64,000 bases of DNA from an uncultured Christensenellaceae bacterium (lineage in GTDB: Bacteria > Bacillota > Clostridia > Christensenellales > Pumilibacteraceae). A program made the position numbers and the translations under genes. Below, one piece after another: positions 15,463 through 24,285 of this stretch. Where the stretch lies: assembly GCA_910586925.1 (NCBI GenBank), contig CAJUKG010000010.1, positions 1-64,000 of the forward strand, read 5' to 3'. Each line of letters begins with the position of its first letter. Position 1 is the first letter of the stretch. The notes beneath the pieces were generated by a model. The model was not told the DNA's origin. It worked only from the letters and a program-made list of their open reading frames with translations, and made no database searches.

Positions 15463-16221
15463 CTATAACACTATGTCTTGCAACGGGAACACCGGACCGT
15501 CCGCGCACGCGCGCAGTAATTTTTCGGTGCCGTCCACCATGATTTTTACCGAGCACACAAGACACGCACCGACGCCGCAGCCCATGCGCTGTTCCATGCT
15601 CGCAAACCCGATAACGCCGAGCTTGCGGCAGTATTCCTTCGCGGTGCGCATAAGTCCCGGTGCGCCGCACACGTACAGCACTTCGGGCGCGATTTCGGTG
15701 AGAAGATCGGTGGGATAACCGTGATAGCCCAAACTTCCGTCGTCGGTACAGTAGCACACCTTTTTGCATACCCTGTCGAAATCGTCTTTATATGCGTCGC
15801 GGTACGCCTTGTTCTGAAAACCCAGAAGCGCGGTCACGTTGAGCGACGGATTGTCCTCGGCTATCTTGAGCAGCGGCGCGCACCCGCTTCCGCCCGCAAG
15901 TATCGCGATATTCGTCTTGTCGGGCAGTATGGGAAAGCCGTTGCCGAGCGGGAGCAGTGCGTCGAACTCCGCGCCTTTACACTGCGCGACGAACGCGGCT
16001 GTGCCCGCACCGATACTCGCCACCATAAAAGTGATAGTATGCTCGGTATTGCGGTACACGCAAATCGGACGGCGCAGGTCTTTGCCCGGCACTTTGAGAT
16101 GCGCGAACTGTCCCGCCGCTATGTGCGGAAGAATTTCTTCGCTCTCGCACGTCACGCGATAAAAGCCGTCGCCGAACTTTTCGTTTTCGATTATCTTGAG
16201 TTTAACCTTTTGCGGTTTCAT
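15463..16221 (-). CDS. pyrK: Dihydroorotate dehydrogenase B, electron transfer subunit
   Basis: 252 residues from the chosen ATG. An N-terminal flavin-binding barrel with RRPICVYR (FAD) near 50, an NAD-binding half with ILAGGSGCAPLL near 107, and a C-terminal [2Fe-2S] site made of Cys215, Cys220, Cys223 and Cys239. It carries electrons from PyrD's FMN to NAD+. The ATG two codons upstream is too close to AAAAGG; the one at 16219-16221 has 8 nt spacing. It lies between pyrF and pyrD in one operon. Confidence 0.95.
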   Translation of the reverse strand: MKPQKVKLKIIENEKFGDGFYRVTCESEEILPHIAAGQFAHLKVPGKDLRRPICVYRNTEHTITFMVASIGAGTAAFVAQCKGAEFDALLPLGNGFPILPDKTNIAILAGGSGCAPLLKIAEDNPSLNVTALLGFQNKAYRDAYKDDFDRVCKKVCYCTDDGSLGYHGYPTDLLTEIAPEVLYVCGAPGLMRTAKEYCRKLGVIGFASMEQRMGCGVGACLVCSVKIMVDGTEKLLRACADGPVFPLQDIVL

Positions 16222-16257
16222 GATCATACCTTTTTCGTGTTGTGTTTATCGTGAATT

Positions 16258-17142
16258 TTACAGTTTCAATGCTGAGCGCAGATCCTCGCGCATGGCTATC
16301 GCCGCTTCCCGCGCCGCGTCGTAATACGCAAGCGACGAGTATTCGGGTTTGCGGTATGCCGCGATTATGCCGCGCGAGTTATTGACTATCGCGCCGCCGC
16401 CATGTTCGTCGAACGACGCCGCCGCGTCCGCGCCCTTGCCGCCCTGCGCACCGTAACCGGGCACGAGAAAGAACACGCCGGGAAGTGCCGCGCGGAGCCG
16501 AGCCGCTTCCGCGGGATTGGTCGCGCCGACCACCGCGCCGACCGCGCTGTATCCGCTCTCGCCCTTGAGATCTTTGCCCCACTCTGCGATGAGCTTACCT
16601 ATATGCTCGTACAGCGTGTCGCCCGTTTCCAGCTTCATGTTCTGTATCGCCGCCGCCGACGGATTGGACGTGCGTGCAAGCACGAAAATGCCCTTGCCTT
16701 TTTCGGCGCACTTGTCGGTGAACGGTTTGATCCCGTCATAGCCGAGATACGGATTGACGGTGATATAGTCGTAAAGATCGCCGTCGAGGTACGCGCTCGC
16801 ATACGCCTCGGCGGTAGAGCCTATATCGTTGCGCTTGACGTCCGCCATGACGATAAGCCCCGCACGTTTTGCGTAATCCGCTATCGCCTTCATGACCACC
16901 GTTCCGTACTCGTCGTAGATCTCGTAGAACGCCGACTGTATCTTCACCGCGGGCACGATGTCCTTTATCTTGTCTATTATCTTGTATGTAAACTCGGCGA
17001 CCGCCTTTGCCGACGACGGCTTATCTTTGGCGAACTTTTTAAGATCGTCGGGCAGCATATCCACGCGCGGGTCGAGTCCCGCAACAGTCGGATTGCCGAG
17101 TTTCTTTATCCGTTCCGCAAGTTTGTCGGTGATGTTTTTCAT
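16258..17142 (-). CDS. pyrF: Orotidine 5'-phosphate decarboxylase (long type)
   Basis: 294 residues, the longer subfamily 2 form rather than the about 230-residue one. It decarboxylates OMP to UMP. Substrate-site motifs are GLDPRVDMLP near 22, the catalytic MADVKRNDIG near 97 (Asp-Lys-Asp array) and VPGYGAQGG near 222. GGAG precedes the ATG by 12 nt. Its start overlaps the pyrC stop (17139-17142), so expression is coupled. It ends 36 nt before pyrK. Confidence 0.95.
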   Translation of the reverse strand: MKNITDKLAERIKKLGNPTVAGLDPRVDMLPDDLKKFAKDKPSSAKAVAEFTYKIIDKIKDIVPAVKIQSAFYEIYDEYGTVVMKAIADYAKRAGLIVMADVKRNDIGSTAEAYASAYLDGDLYDYITVNPYLGYDGIKPFTDKCAEKGKGIFVLARTSNPSAAAIQNMKLETGDTLYEHIGKLIAEWGKDLKGESGYSAVGAVVGATNPAEAARLRAALPGVFFLVPGYGAQGGKGADAAASFDEHGGGAIVNNSRGIIAAYRKPEYSSLAYYDAAREAAIAMREDLRSALKL

Positions 17143-18404
17143 AACAGTTTTTTATCTCCTTTTACGAACACGCACGACACGGTGCCGTGGAGCCGCCACC
17201 CGTCGAACAGTGAGTTTTTGGATTTGGATTTGAAATACGCGGTATCTACCGTGTATTCCTCGTCGGGGTCTACGATCGCTATATCCGCGCGCGCGCCTTC
17301 GGCTATTCTGCCTCTGTCGGCAAGCCCGAGTATCGCCGCGGGCGAAGTGCTCATCAGCCGACAAAGGTCGGAAAGTTTGATAGCGTCGGTGAGTACGAGC
17401 CGAGTATACGCGACGGCGAACGCCGTTTCCAATCCCACCGTTCCGAACGGCGCGTAATCGAATTCCTTGTTCTTTTCGTCGAAGTGATGCGGCGCGTGGT
17501 CTGTCGCTATCACGTCGATAGTGCCGTCCGCAAGCCCCGCTATTATCGCTTCCACGTCGCGCTCGGTGCGAAGCGGCGGATTGATTTTCGCATTCGTGTT
17601 ATACGATAAAATCTCGTCGTCTGTCGCCGCGAAGTAGTGCGGACACGTTTCGCAGGTGACCTTGACGCCCCGCTTTTTGGCGGCGCGGATAATATCCACC
17701 GATTCCGCCGTTGACACGTGGCATATGTGTATACTCGCACCCGCTTCCTCGGCGAGCAGTACGTCGCGCGCTATCGCCGCGCTTTCCGCCGCGCGGGGTA
17801 TGCCGCGCAAACCGCTCGAAGTGGCGTTTGCTCCCGCATTGACGACGCCGCTTCCCGAAATGCTCTTATCCTCGCTGTGCGACAAGAGCGTAATGTCGAA
17901 AGTTTTCGCGTACTTGAGCGCGTTGAGCATTACCGCGCCGTCGCTCACGGGTACGCCGTCGTCGGACACCGCTATCGCGCCCGCCGCTTTCATTTTACCG
18001 AACTCGGCAAGCTCGCCGCCCTTCTGCCCGCGCGTTATGCAGCCGACGGGCAACACTTCCGCACCGCCCGCTTCGGCGGACTTTTGCCGCACGTACGAAA
18101 CAAGCCCCGCATTGTCTATCGGCGGCGCGGTGTTGGGCATACAGCACACCGTGGTGTACCCGCCCGCAACAGCCGCGCGTGCGCCCGAACGAATATCTTC
18201 TTTATGCGTTTGACCCGGATCGCGCAAATGACAGTGCATATCTATAAAACCGGGAAAAACAAGCCTGCCGTCGCAATCTATTATGTCCGCGCCGAAACAC
18301 TCGATGCCTGGCGCGACTTTCGCTATAACTTCGCCGTCGATGAGGACGTCCGTTTGTTGCATACCGTTGCTGTTGACTACGGTACCGTTTTTCAAAAGTA
18401 TCAT
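17139..18404 (-). CDS. pyrC: Dihydroorotase
   Basis: 421 residues, type I dihydroorotase of the amidohydrolase superfamily. Metal-binding motifs DMHCHLRDPG near 56 and ATDHAPHHF near 307 are present, as is an internal HICHVST near 226. It closes carbamoyl aspartate to dihydroorotate. It overlaps pyrB by 4 nt and pyrF by 4 nt. The chain is full length, so it should be the active enzyme rather than the inactive scaffold form seen in some bacteria. Confidence 0.95.
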   Translation of the reverse strand: MILLKNGTVVNSNGMQQTDVLIDGEVIAKVAPGIECFGADIIDCDGRLVFPGFIDMHCHLRDPGQTHKEDIRSGARAAVAGGYTTVCCMPNTAPPIDNAGLVSYVRQKSAEAGGAEVLPVGCITRGQKGGELAEFGKMKAAGAIAVSDDGVPVSDGAVMLNALKYAKTFDITLLSHSEDKSISGSGVVNAGANATSSGLRGIPRAAESAAIARDVLLAEEAGASIHICHVSTAESVDIIRAAKKRGVKVTCETCPHYFAATDDEILSYNTNAKINPPLRTERDVEAIIAGLADGTIDVIATDHAPHHFDEKNKEFDYAPFGTVGLETAFAVAYTRLVLTDAIKLSDLCRLMSTSPAAILGLADRGRIAEGARADIAIVDPDEEYTVDTAYFKSKSKNSLFDGWRLHGTVSCVFVKGDKKLL

Positions 18405-19315
18405 TTCGCGCCTCCCAACAAAAGTTTTATCATCGCCATGCGCACGGCGACGCCGTTGGTAACCTGTTCGAGTATATAACTGTCGGCACAGTCCGCAACC
18501 TCGCCCGAGATCTCAGCTTCGCGGTTGATAGGACCCGGGTGCATGACCATGAACTCGTCGGCGCACATGCGAAGCCGCCGCGCCGTCACGCCGTAGTACT
18601 CGTGATACTCCTCGCGCGACGAGAAAAACGCCTGATCCATGCGTTCGAGCTGCAACCGCAAAGGCATGACTATGCTCGCTCCGTCGATCGCGCGGTCGAA
18701 ATCTGGTTCGACTTCGCACCCAAGCTCGTCCACGCAGTCGGGAAGCAGTGTGTACGGTCCGCACACGGTGACCGCCGCGCCCAACATGCCGAACAGCGCG
18801 ATATTGCTGCGTGCGACGCGCGAATGTTTGATATCGCCGACTATGACGAGCTTCTTGCCTTCCACGTCGCCGAACCTTCTTATCGCGGTGAGCGCGTCGA
18901 GAAGTGCCTGCGACGGGTGTTCGTTCATGCCGTCGCCCGCGTTTATGACCGACGCTTTTATCGTTTCGGCGAGAAGCCGCGCACTGCCCGCAACGGGGTG
19001 ACGAATGATTATCATATCCGTTTTGAGCGCGTCGAGCGTCTTGCCCGTATCGACAAGGGTTTCGCCCTTTTGCACCGACGACGTCGCGACTGATATGCCC
19101 ATTGTGGACGCGCCGAGATTTTTTGCGGCTATATCGAACGAATTGCGTGTGCGCGTCGAGTTTTCGTAAAACAGCGTCGCCACGCTTTTGCCCGCGAGTT
19201 CTTTGCTTTTCTCGCCGACGTCTATCATTTCGCGCATGGTTTGCGCCGTCGATAAAAGCTCGTTGACTTCCGATCTCGACAGATCTTTGATTCCGAGTAT
19301 GTCTTTACGTTTCAT
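18401..19315 (-). CDS. pyrB: Aspartate carbamoyltransferase catalytic subunit
   Basis: 304 residues. It condenses carbamoyl phosphate and aspartate. Visible are the carbamoyl-phosphate loop STRTRNSFD near 53, HPSQALLDAL near 131 (usual HPTQ) and MHPGPINREAEI near 258. No pyrI regulatory subunit is encoded nearby, so a simple trimer is expected. AGGAG precedes the ATG by 9 nt. It starts 15 nt after the pseudouridine synthase gene and overlaps pyrC. Confidence 0.95.
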   Translation of the reverse strand: MKRKDILGIKDLSRSEVNELLSTAQTMREMIDVGEKSKELAGKSVATLFYENSTRTRNSFDIAAKNLGASTMGISVATSSVQKGETLVDTGKTLDALKTDMIIIRHPVAGSARLLAETIKASVINAGDGMNEHPSQALLDALTAIRRFGDVEGKKLVIVGDIKHSRVARSNIALFGMLGAAVTVCGPYTLLPDCVDELGCEVEPDFDRAIDGASIVMPLRLQLERMDQAFFSSREEYHEYYGVTARRLRMCADEFMVMHPGPINREAEISGEVADCADSYILEQVTNGVAVRMAMIKLLLGGAK

Positions 19316-19330
19316 GTTACCCGTTCTCCT

Positions 19331-20227
19331 TTAGCTTGACGTTTTGCGGAGCTTCTGCAAAATCTGCCCGAAGTCGGGCGGTTCGGGCGCGGTAAATTCG
19401 ACCCGTTCGCCGCTCGTCGGGTGATCGAACGCGAGATCGTACGCGTGCAATAATTGCCCCGCCGCGCCGAGATCGCGTCCGCCGTACAGCGGATCGCACG
19501 ACACGGGACAGTGCATATAGCTCGCATGTACTCTTATCTGATGCGTCCGACCGGTATGCAGAGTAAACTCGACGTAACAGTTATTCTTATACCGCTCGAG
19601 CACCGCATAATCGGTTACGGCACGTCGCCCGTCCCGCACCACCGCCATTTTAAGGCGATTTTTTTTGTCGCGACCTATCGGCGCGTCGATCGTGCCGCTA
19701 TCCTCTTTAAGATTGCTGTCGAGCACCGCGCGGTACAGTTTTTTGACCGTATGCGCCGCGAACTGCTCGCCGACGGAAGCGTGCGCCGCGTCCGTTTTGC
19801 ACACCACCATAAGCCCCGTGGTGTCCTTGTCGAGCCGATGCACTATCCCCGCCCGCGCCGCGCCGTAAGCGGTCGATACTTTACCGAACCGATATAAAAG
19901 CGCGTTCACGAGCGTATGATTGCGATTACCCGCACCGGGGTGCACCACAAGCCCGCGCTGTTTATTTATCACCGCTATATCGTTATCCTCGTACACGACG
20001 TCGAGCGGGATATCCTCCGGCTCCACGTCGTCGCTTTCGACAATATCCTCGAACGACACCTCGTCGCCCGTCCTGACCGTCTGCCCCGCCTTGACTGCCG
20101 CAACGCCGCCGATAAATACTTTACCGCCGTCGATGAGATTTTTTATATGCGAACGCGTGAACTCCGTTTCGTCGGTGAGAAACACGTCGAGCCGCGCGCC
20201 GCCTTCGGTGCAGTATACGGTCGTCAT
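19331..20227 (-). CDS. RluA/RluD-family pseudouridine synthase
   Basis: 298 residues. An N-terminal S4 RNA-binding domain (about 10-65) is followed by the RluA catalytic domain with Asp133 in HRLDKDTTGLM and TLHTGRTHQIRVH near 218. It isomerises uridines in large-subunit rRNA; the exact position is not evident, though the layout is that of RluD/YlyB. It overlaps lspA by 4 nt, a pairing common in Bacillota and usually just upstream of pyr genes, as here. Confidence 0.93.
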   Translation of the reverse strand: MTTVYCTEGGARLDVFLTDETEFTRSHIKNLIDGGKVFIGGVAAVKAGQTVRTGDEVSFEDIVESDDVEPEDIPLDVVYEDNDIAVINKQRGLVVHPGAGNRNHTLVNALLYRFGKVSTAYGAARAGIVHRLDKDTTGLMVVCKTDAAHASVGEQFAAHTVKKLYRAVLDSNLKEDSGTIDAPIGRDKKNRLKMAVVRDGRRAVTDYAVLERYKNNCYVEFTLHTGRTHQIRVHASYMHCPVSCDPLYGGRDLGAAGQLLHAYDLAFDHPTSGERVEFTAPEPPDFGQILQKLRKTSS

Positions 20228-21021
20228 TCGCCGTCCTCCGTTCTTTCTTCCGTTTCGGGAACGGCTTGCTCCGCCGCATCGCCGCGCTCGACTTCGACAG
20301 CGGGCGTATCGACGTTTTCGGTATCGGCGGTCACGGACGCACCGTCCGCCGCCGTTTCCTCGGTGCCGTTATCGGGATCGACGTTCGCGACAGCAGGCTC
20401 GGCATTGTTTTCGGCATTGCCGTTCGCGTCCGATTTTTCGAGCGTTTGCACTTTCTTTTTCTTTCGCTCGTCCGAGTGATAGAAAAACAGCAAGTATACG
20501 ACTATCAGCACCACGCCGAATATCAGTTCGGCGTCCGCAATATTGAAAATGTACGGTTGGAACGAGAAATGCACGAAGTCGCGCACATAACCGAGGAACA
20601 TGCGGTCGATACAGTTGCCCATTGCGCCCGCAACGAACATGGCGATGCCGATGCGGAAAATCTTGCTCTTACCCTTGTTGCGTATCAGTATCAGCACGAA
20701 CGCAACCGACGCCGCCACCGCAAACACGCTGTAAAATATGCGCGCGCCCATGGGCGTGAGCAGATCGACCAAGAACTGCGAGCCGTAAGCCGCACCGACG
20801 TTCGTCGTGTAATTGATTTGCAAAAATCCGGGTATGAGCACGACGGGATACCGCGAGTCGACGGTAGCGGCGACTATCGCTTTGGTAGCGAGATCGAACG
20901 CGAAAAGAGAGATCATGACGATCCATTCCATTTTCGCGACCTTGAGATATTCCCAAACCCGCTTCGCTATACTGCGGACTTTCGCCCACAGATTTTGCCA
21001 AAAATTATTTCCGTTGCCCAT
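20224..21021 (-). CDS. lspA: Signal peptidase II with an acidic C-terminal extension
   Basis: 265 residues, about 80-100 longer than typical LspA. The membrane core (about 30-183) has four hydrophobic segments and the two catalytic aspartates: Asp139 in GNCIDR and Asp163 in FNIADAE. It cleaves the signal peptide of lipoproteins after lipidation; the predicted lipoprotein at 29918-30886 is a possible client. Residues 185-265 are an appended hydrophilic tail: a basic KKKK patch, then a Glu/Asp/Ala/Asn-rich disordered stretch. The tail starts directly after the last membrane helix and should face the cytoplasm. It overlaps the pseudouridine synthase gene. Confidence 0.94.
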   Translation of the reverse strand: MGNGNNFWQNLWAKVRSIAKRVWEYLKVAKMEWIVMISLFAFDLATKAIVAATVDSRYPVVLIPGFLQINYTTNVGAAYGSQFLVDLLTPMGARIFYSVFAVAASVAFVLILIRNKGKSKIFRIGIAMFVAGAMGNCIDRMFLGYVRDFVHFSFQPYIFNIADAELIFGVVLIVVYLLFFYHSDERKKKKVQTLEKSDANGNAENNAEPAVANVDPDNGTEETAADGASVTADTENVDTPAVEVERGDAAEQAVPETEERTEDGE

Positions 21022-21075
21022 AAACCTTTATATCAGTCGAATATTTTCGCGTTTTACCGCAGAGCGCATTACCGT

Positions 21076-21681
21076 CTATTCGCCGTCCGGTTTAAGGACG
21101 TCAATCGTATCGGGCGTTATCAAAAACAGATTGCGACGGATCGCCATTACTCTGTCGCCGAGTGCGTACGCCGCACCCGAAGTGAAGTCCATAAGACGTT
21201 GCGCGTCGGGCGAATCCGCTATCGGGTCGAGATCGACGAGAGCAGGCTCGCGACGGCGCAGGTATGCTATCAGCTGTTCCACGTCGCGCGTGGTGCGCGG
21301 ACGGTATATCACGAAATTCTGATTGAGCTGCGGCGACACGTACTGATCGAGTGTGGGAAGCGGGATCGACTGCGGAACACCCGCTTGCTGCGGCATCACG
21401 TTCGCGAACTGCGGCGGACGCGCCATACTGCTCTCCGCACGGGCTTGCGCGGTGCTTGCCTGCGGCGGAGGCGTATACAGCGGCGGTTGTTGTGCCGCGT
21501 ACGGCTGCGTCGGTTGAGCAAACATGGGCGGCACCTGTTGCTGCGGCGCGGTCGCGCCGAAAAGCGACCGACCGGTATAATTACCGCTCGCGTCGTGAGT
21601 ATCCTCGTACACTTCGGGTTCGCCGCCGTTGTAGTTGCTTGCGTTGCGCAAGAACGCATCAAAGAAATCTCCGTTTGCCAT
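21076..21681 (-). CDS. sepF: Cell division protein SepF
   Basis: 201 residues. A short amphipathic N-terminus (MANGDFFDAFLRN) that could bind membrane, a long Pro/Gln/Ala-rich linker (about 44-108), and the C-terminal SepF domain (about 122-196: FVIYRPRTTRDVEQLIAYLR, ALVDLDP, LMDFTSGAAYALG). SepF links FtsZ to the membrane in Gram-positive bacteria lacking FtsA-only division. It sits after yggS, the usual Bacillota neighbour, with AGGAG before the ATG. Confidence 0.92.
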   Translation of the reverse strand: MANGDFFDAFLRNASNYNGGEPEVYEDTHDASGNYTGRSLFGATAPQQQVPPMFAQPTQPYAAQQPPLYTPPPQASTAQARAESSMARPPQFANVMPQQAGVPQSIPLPTLDQYVSPQLNQNFVIYRPRTTRDVEQLIAYLRRREPALVDLDPIADSPDAQRLMDFTSGAAYALGDRVMAIRRNLFLITPDTIDVLKPDGE

Positions 21682-21689
21682 AACCGCTC

Positions 21690-22346
21690 CTATTTTGTTA
21701 TCGGTTGCCGCTCGCCGAATATCGCCGAGCCTATCCGCACCATGTTGCTGCCGAATCCTATCGCTTTCTCGAAATCGCCGCTCATTCCGACAGACAGTAT
21801 GTCGAACGCGCCGCCGCGATTTGCGTTATACATTGCGTACAGTTCGCGGTATACTTCGTCGCTCGCGCCTTTCGGCGGGACCGACATCATGCCGCACACC
21901 GTTATGCCGGGAAGCCCTTCCGCCGCGCGAAGAATCGCGTCAAACTCCGCTTTGCTTGCGCCCGTTTTGGTCGCTTCGCCCGCCGCATTTACCTCGATAA
22001 GCACGCGCTGATCGACGCCGCGTTTCGTCGCGAGCCGACTAATTTCTTCGGCGAGTTCGATTGAGTTTACCGACTGAATAAGCTCGATATTCCCGACGAG
22101 GTACTTCGCCTTGTTGCGCTGCAACGTGCCTATAAAGTGGGATTTTGCGGGTTTTACGGCGTCGCGCTTTTCGAGATACTCTTGCACCCTGTTCTCGCCT
22201 ATGTCCGTTACGCCGAAATCTATCGCCGCATTGACGAGTTCCGCAGGCACCGTTTTCGTCGCCGCAACGAGCGTTACACCGTCACCCGCCGCGGCTATCC
22301 GCGCCGCGACCGATTGAATATTGCGTTGTAGTGCGTCTACCGTCAT
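21690..22346 (-). CDS. yggS: YggS/PLPBP-family pyridoxal-phosphate homeostasis protein
   Basis: 218 residues from the chosen start. A fold-III alanine-racemase-like single-domain barrel with the PLP lysine in VAATKT near 31, ENRVQEY near 52, HFIGTLQRNK near 70 and SVGMSGDFEKAI with RIGSAIFG at the end. It carries PLP and influences amino-acid pools rather than catalysing a known reaction. The long frame begins at 22367, but the -10 box lies at 22367-22372, so transcription starts about there. The ATG at 22344-22346, or an almost leaderless start slightly upstream, is more likely. It is first in the operon leading to pyrE. Confidence 0.92.
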   Translation of the reverse strand: MTVDALQRNIQSVAARIAAAGDGVTLVAATKTVPAELVNAAIDFGVTDIGENRVQEYLEKRDAVKPAKSHFIGTLQRNKAKYLVGNIELIQSVNSIELAEEISRLATKRGVDQRVLIEVNAAGEATKTGASKAEFDAILRAAEGLPGITVCGMMSVPPKGASDEVYRELYAMYNANRGGAFDILSVGMSGDFEKAIGFGSNMVRIGSAIFGERQPITK

Positions 22347-22366
22347 GCTATATTCTACCATTTTCA

Positions 22367-22395
22367 ATTATACTATAAAATCGTGAAAAAATCAA
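22367..22395 (-). promoter_or_regulatory. Promoter of the yggS-to-pyrE operon
   Basis: Minus-strand TTGATT (22390-22395), 17 bp, TATAAT (22367-22372). It overlaps an inverted repeat (CGTGAAAAAA at 22382-22391 with TTTTTTTCACG at 22397-22407) that could be an operator or an upstream hairpin. The short leader leaves no room for a PyrR attenuator. Confidence 0.8.
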
Positions 22396-22475
22396 CTTTT
22401 TTTCACGGCTTCGATACCATAATTTTTATGGTTATTCTCGTGGCAGTTATCGTTCGTATACGGTTACCGTTTACG

Positions 22476-22560
22476 GCGTGCCGAGGACGTCACACCCTAC
22501 AACCGCTCGCAATGATATTTCCGATTGATTGTAGGGAGCGCAGACCCTCGCGCCACGCAC
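22476..22560. repeat. Short inverted-repeat element with CCCTACAA/TTGTAGGG ends
   Basis: CCCTACAA (22495-22502) and TTGTAGGG (22529-22536) face each other, flanked by GCGTGCCGAGGACG and AGCGCAGACCCTCGCGCC. The same words occur at 61656-61843. It fills most of the noncoding gap 22396-22594. Confidence 0.6.
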
Positions 22561-22594
22561 GCGGAGAAATCTATTACGATTTATGCGCCAATAG

Positions 22595-22623
22595 AAAAGA
22601 CTCTCACACAACAAGAGTCTTTT
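22595..22623. terminator. Bidirectional terminator after the LRR gene
   Basis: AAAAGACTC (22595-22603) pairs perfectly with GAGTCTTTT (22615-22623) around an 11-nt loop. It is 9 nt from the stop of the LRR gene. Confidence 0.8.
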
Positions 22624-22631
22624 CGTGCTCA

Positions 22632-24191
22632 TTACTCGGGCTTGCCGTAAGCGGTATTCAAATTTTTCTTTGCTTCGTTGTAACTTTCGTCGAGCTTTTC
22701 CTTTGCCGTCTTTGCTTTTTCCTTTAATTTATCCAATTTTTGTTTATCCTCGAACGACAGATCATCGGCACTGCGCTCGGCGTCGGCGATCTTTCTTTCG
22801 ATATCGGATATAGTTTCTTGTTTCAGCTTATAATCCGATTCGATTTGGCTTGCATTTATCGTATAATCCAAACCGTCGAGCATTGCCAAAACATTATTCA
22901 ACGACTCATTAGCGATTTCTTCGGCGTACGCCTCCCCCTGCGCTATCAAATCGCCATGCCCCATATTCTCGGGTATGCCGAGCCTATCCGCACCGACAAC
23001 GCCGACGCCCTCCGACGTGATAAACGCTATTATTATCACGAACAATATCCCGATCGCCATATAGATATACCCTATTATTCGCGCGACCCAATATAAAACA
23101 GACATAAAACCGTAAAACTTGGGAAATTCGTGCAGTTTACAGAAAAACGCATATCCACTCAACTGACTGCGCCAAAGCGACGATATTAGCAACATTATAA
23201 CAAATACGGCGGTCAATACTCCCGCTATAACATACAAAACGGAAGCATCTCTTACTATTCCTCGCCACCATGCAAATGCCGCCAAACCGCCCGCAAGTAG
23301 CGATATTAGCAGTAGAGCAATATTTCTCTTTGCCAAAGCGTAATTCGCCGCCCATATCACTTTTGCGTCGCTGTCAGATATATCGCGAAGCGGTGCCCAT
23401 TCTTTGATCGCAACGGTTTTTACACGCATCCCTCTGTTTTTGAAATCGCGCAACTTGAGAGGTTTGACCCTGTCGTTTTCTTTTGACGTTTCGTCCGAAC
23501 ATTCTATTTTACATGAGGTATCCCTTTTCCAATCTTTTCCTTTTGCAATATTATCCCATTGCGATTTCGTCCCGTTGTACGATATAGATTTCAACCCCGA
23601 ACTCGCAAATGCGTAATCGCCTATTTTCCGCAATCCAGTCGGCAATACGATACTGCGCATTTTTGTACATTCCTCAAAAGTGCTTCCGTCTATCTCCTGC
23701 ACACCCTGCGGAATATTTACGGACAGCAATTTTTCGCAAAATGCGAACGCGCTTCCGCCTATATATGTTACGGTTTCGGGTATAATCAAAGACTCAAGAC
23801 TCACGCATTGCTGAAATGCTCCGCCGCCTATCTTGCTCAAACCGTCGGGTAGCGACACGTCGCGTAACTTATCGCAACCCCAAAACGTGCCCGGACTTAA
23901 TTCGGTAACGCTGTCGGGAACAGTAACGGCTTCAAGCTCCTCGCACCCCGCAAAAGCTCTGAACCCGATATCCGTCACGCCGTGCGGTATAATGATAGTC
24001 TTAAGCGCGTCGCACCCCTCGAACGCCGATTCACCGATAATGCGCAGACCGTCCGGTAAAATCACCGTTTCCACATCGGCATACGCAAAAGCCTCCTCGC
24101 CTATTTCGTTGATACCGTCGGGAACGGTCACACGATCGTCGCTTCCGCAATATTTTACGATCACGCCGTCGCGAATTTCAAAATCTTCCAT
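22632..24191 (-). CDS. Leucine-rich repeat (BspA-type) membrane protein with C-terminal coiled coil
   Basis: 519 residues. About eight BspA/LRR_5 repeats (VPDGINEIGEEAFAYA-type, residues 17-205) are followed by a linker. Then come two or three membrane segments (about 272-320 and 345-372), an extracytoplasmic-looking stretch, and a Lys/Glu-rich coiled coil (about 440-515). There is no N-terminal signal peptide, so the LRR block is probably cytosolic. Such repeats bind proteins; no partner is evident. The start at 24189-24191 has AGGAG and follows a consensus promoter. It is divergent from an HTH regulator whose predicted operator fills the spacer of this promoter, so it is probably repressed by it. 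Confidence 0.8.
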   Translation of the reverse strand: MEDFEIRDGVIVKYCGSDDRVTVPDGINEIGEEAFAYADVETVILPDGLRIIGESAFEGCDALKTIIIPHGVTDIGFRAFAGCEELEAVTVPDSVTELSPGTFWGCDKLRDVSLPDGLSKIGGGAFQQCVSLESLIIPETVTYIGGSAFAFCEKLLSVNIPQGVQEIDGSTFEECTKMRSIVLPTGLRKIGDYAFASSGLKSISYNGTKSQWDNIAKGKDWKRDTSCKIECSDETSKENDRVKPLKLRDFKNRGMRVKTVAIKEWAPLRDISDSDAKVIWAANYALAKRNIALLLISLLAGGLAAFAWWRGIVRDASVLYVIAGVLTAVFVIMLLISSLWRSQLSGYAFFCKLHEFPKFYGFMSVLYWVARIIGYIYMAIGILFVIIIAFITSEGVGVVGADRLGIPENMGHGDLIAQGEAYAEEIANESLNNVLAMLDGLDYTINASQIESDYKLKQETISDIERKIADAERSADDLSFEDKQKLDKLKEKAKTAKEKLDESYNEAKKNLNTAYGKPE

Positions 24192-24222
24192 AAACAATTT
24201 TTCTCCTTTGAAATATAAATAC

Positions 24223-24251
24223 ATTATATACCCCAAAATGAGGTATGTCAA
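24223..24251 (-). promoter_or_regulatory. LRR-gene promoter with operator 1 in the spacer
   Basis: Minus-strand TTGACA (24246-24251), 17 bp, TATAAT (24223-24228), both perfect. A 19-bp imperfect palindrome ATACCTC-N6-GGGTAT (24228-24246) fills the spacer exactly, so a bound repressor would block RNA polymerase. Confidence 0.8.
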
Positions 24252-24256
24252 GTATT

Positions 24257-24275
24257 TTACCACGATCCGAGGTAT
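24257..24275. promoter_or_regulatory. Operator 2 at the HTH gene's own -10 box
   Basis: ATACCTC-N6-TGGTAA on the minus strand shares its left half and GGTA with operator 1, centre to centre 29 bp. It overlaps the plus-strand TATAAT at 24273-24278 just before the regulator's ATG, which predicts autoregulation. Confidence 0.65.
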
Positions 24276-24285
24276 AATATGTTAT

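Noticed and set aside
22347..22400. A PyrR-type attenuator before the pyr operon
   Set aside because: The promoter lies directly before yggS and no antiterminator/terminator pair fits in the leader or between lspA, the pseudouridine synthase gene and pyrB.
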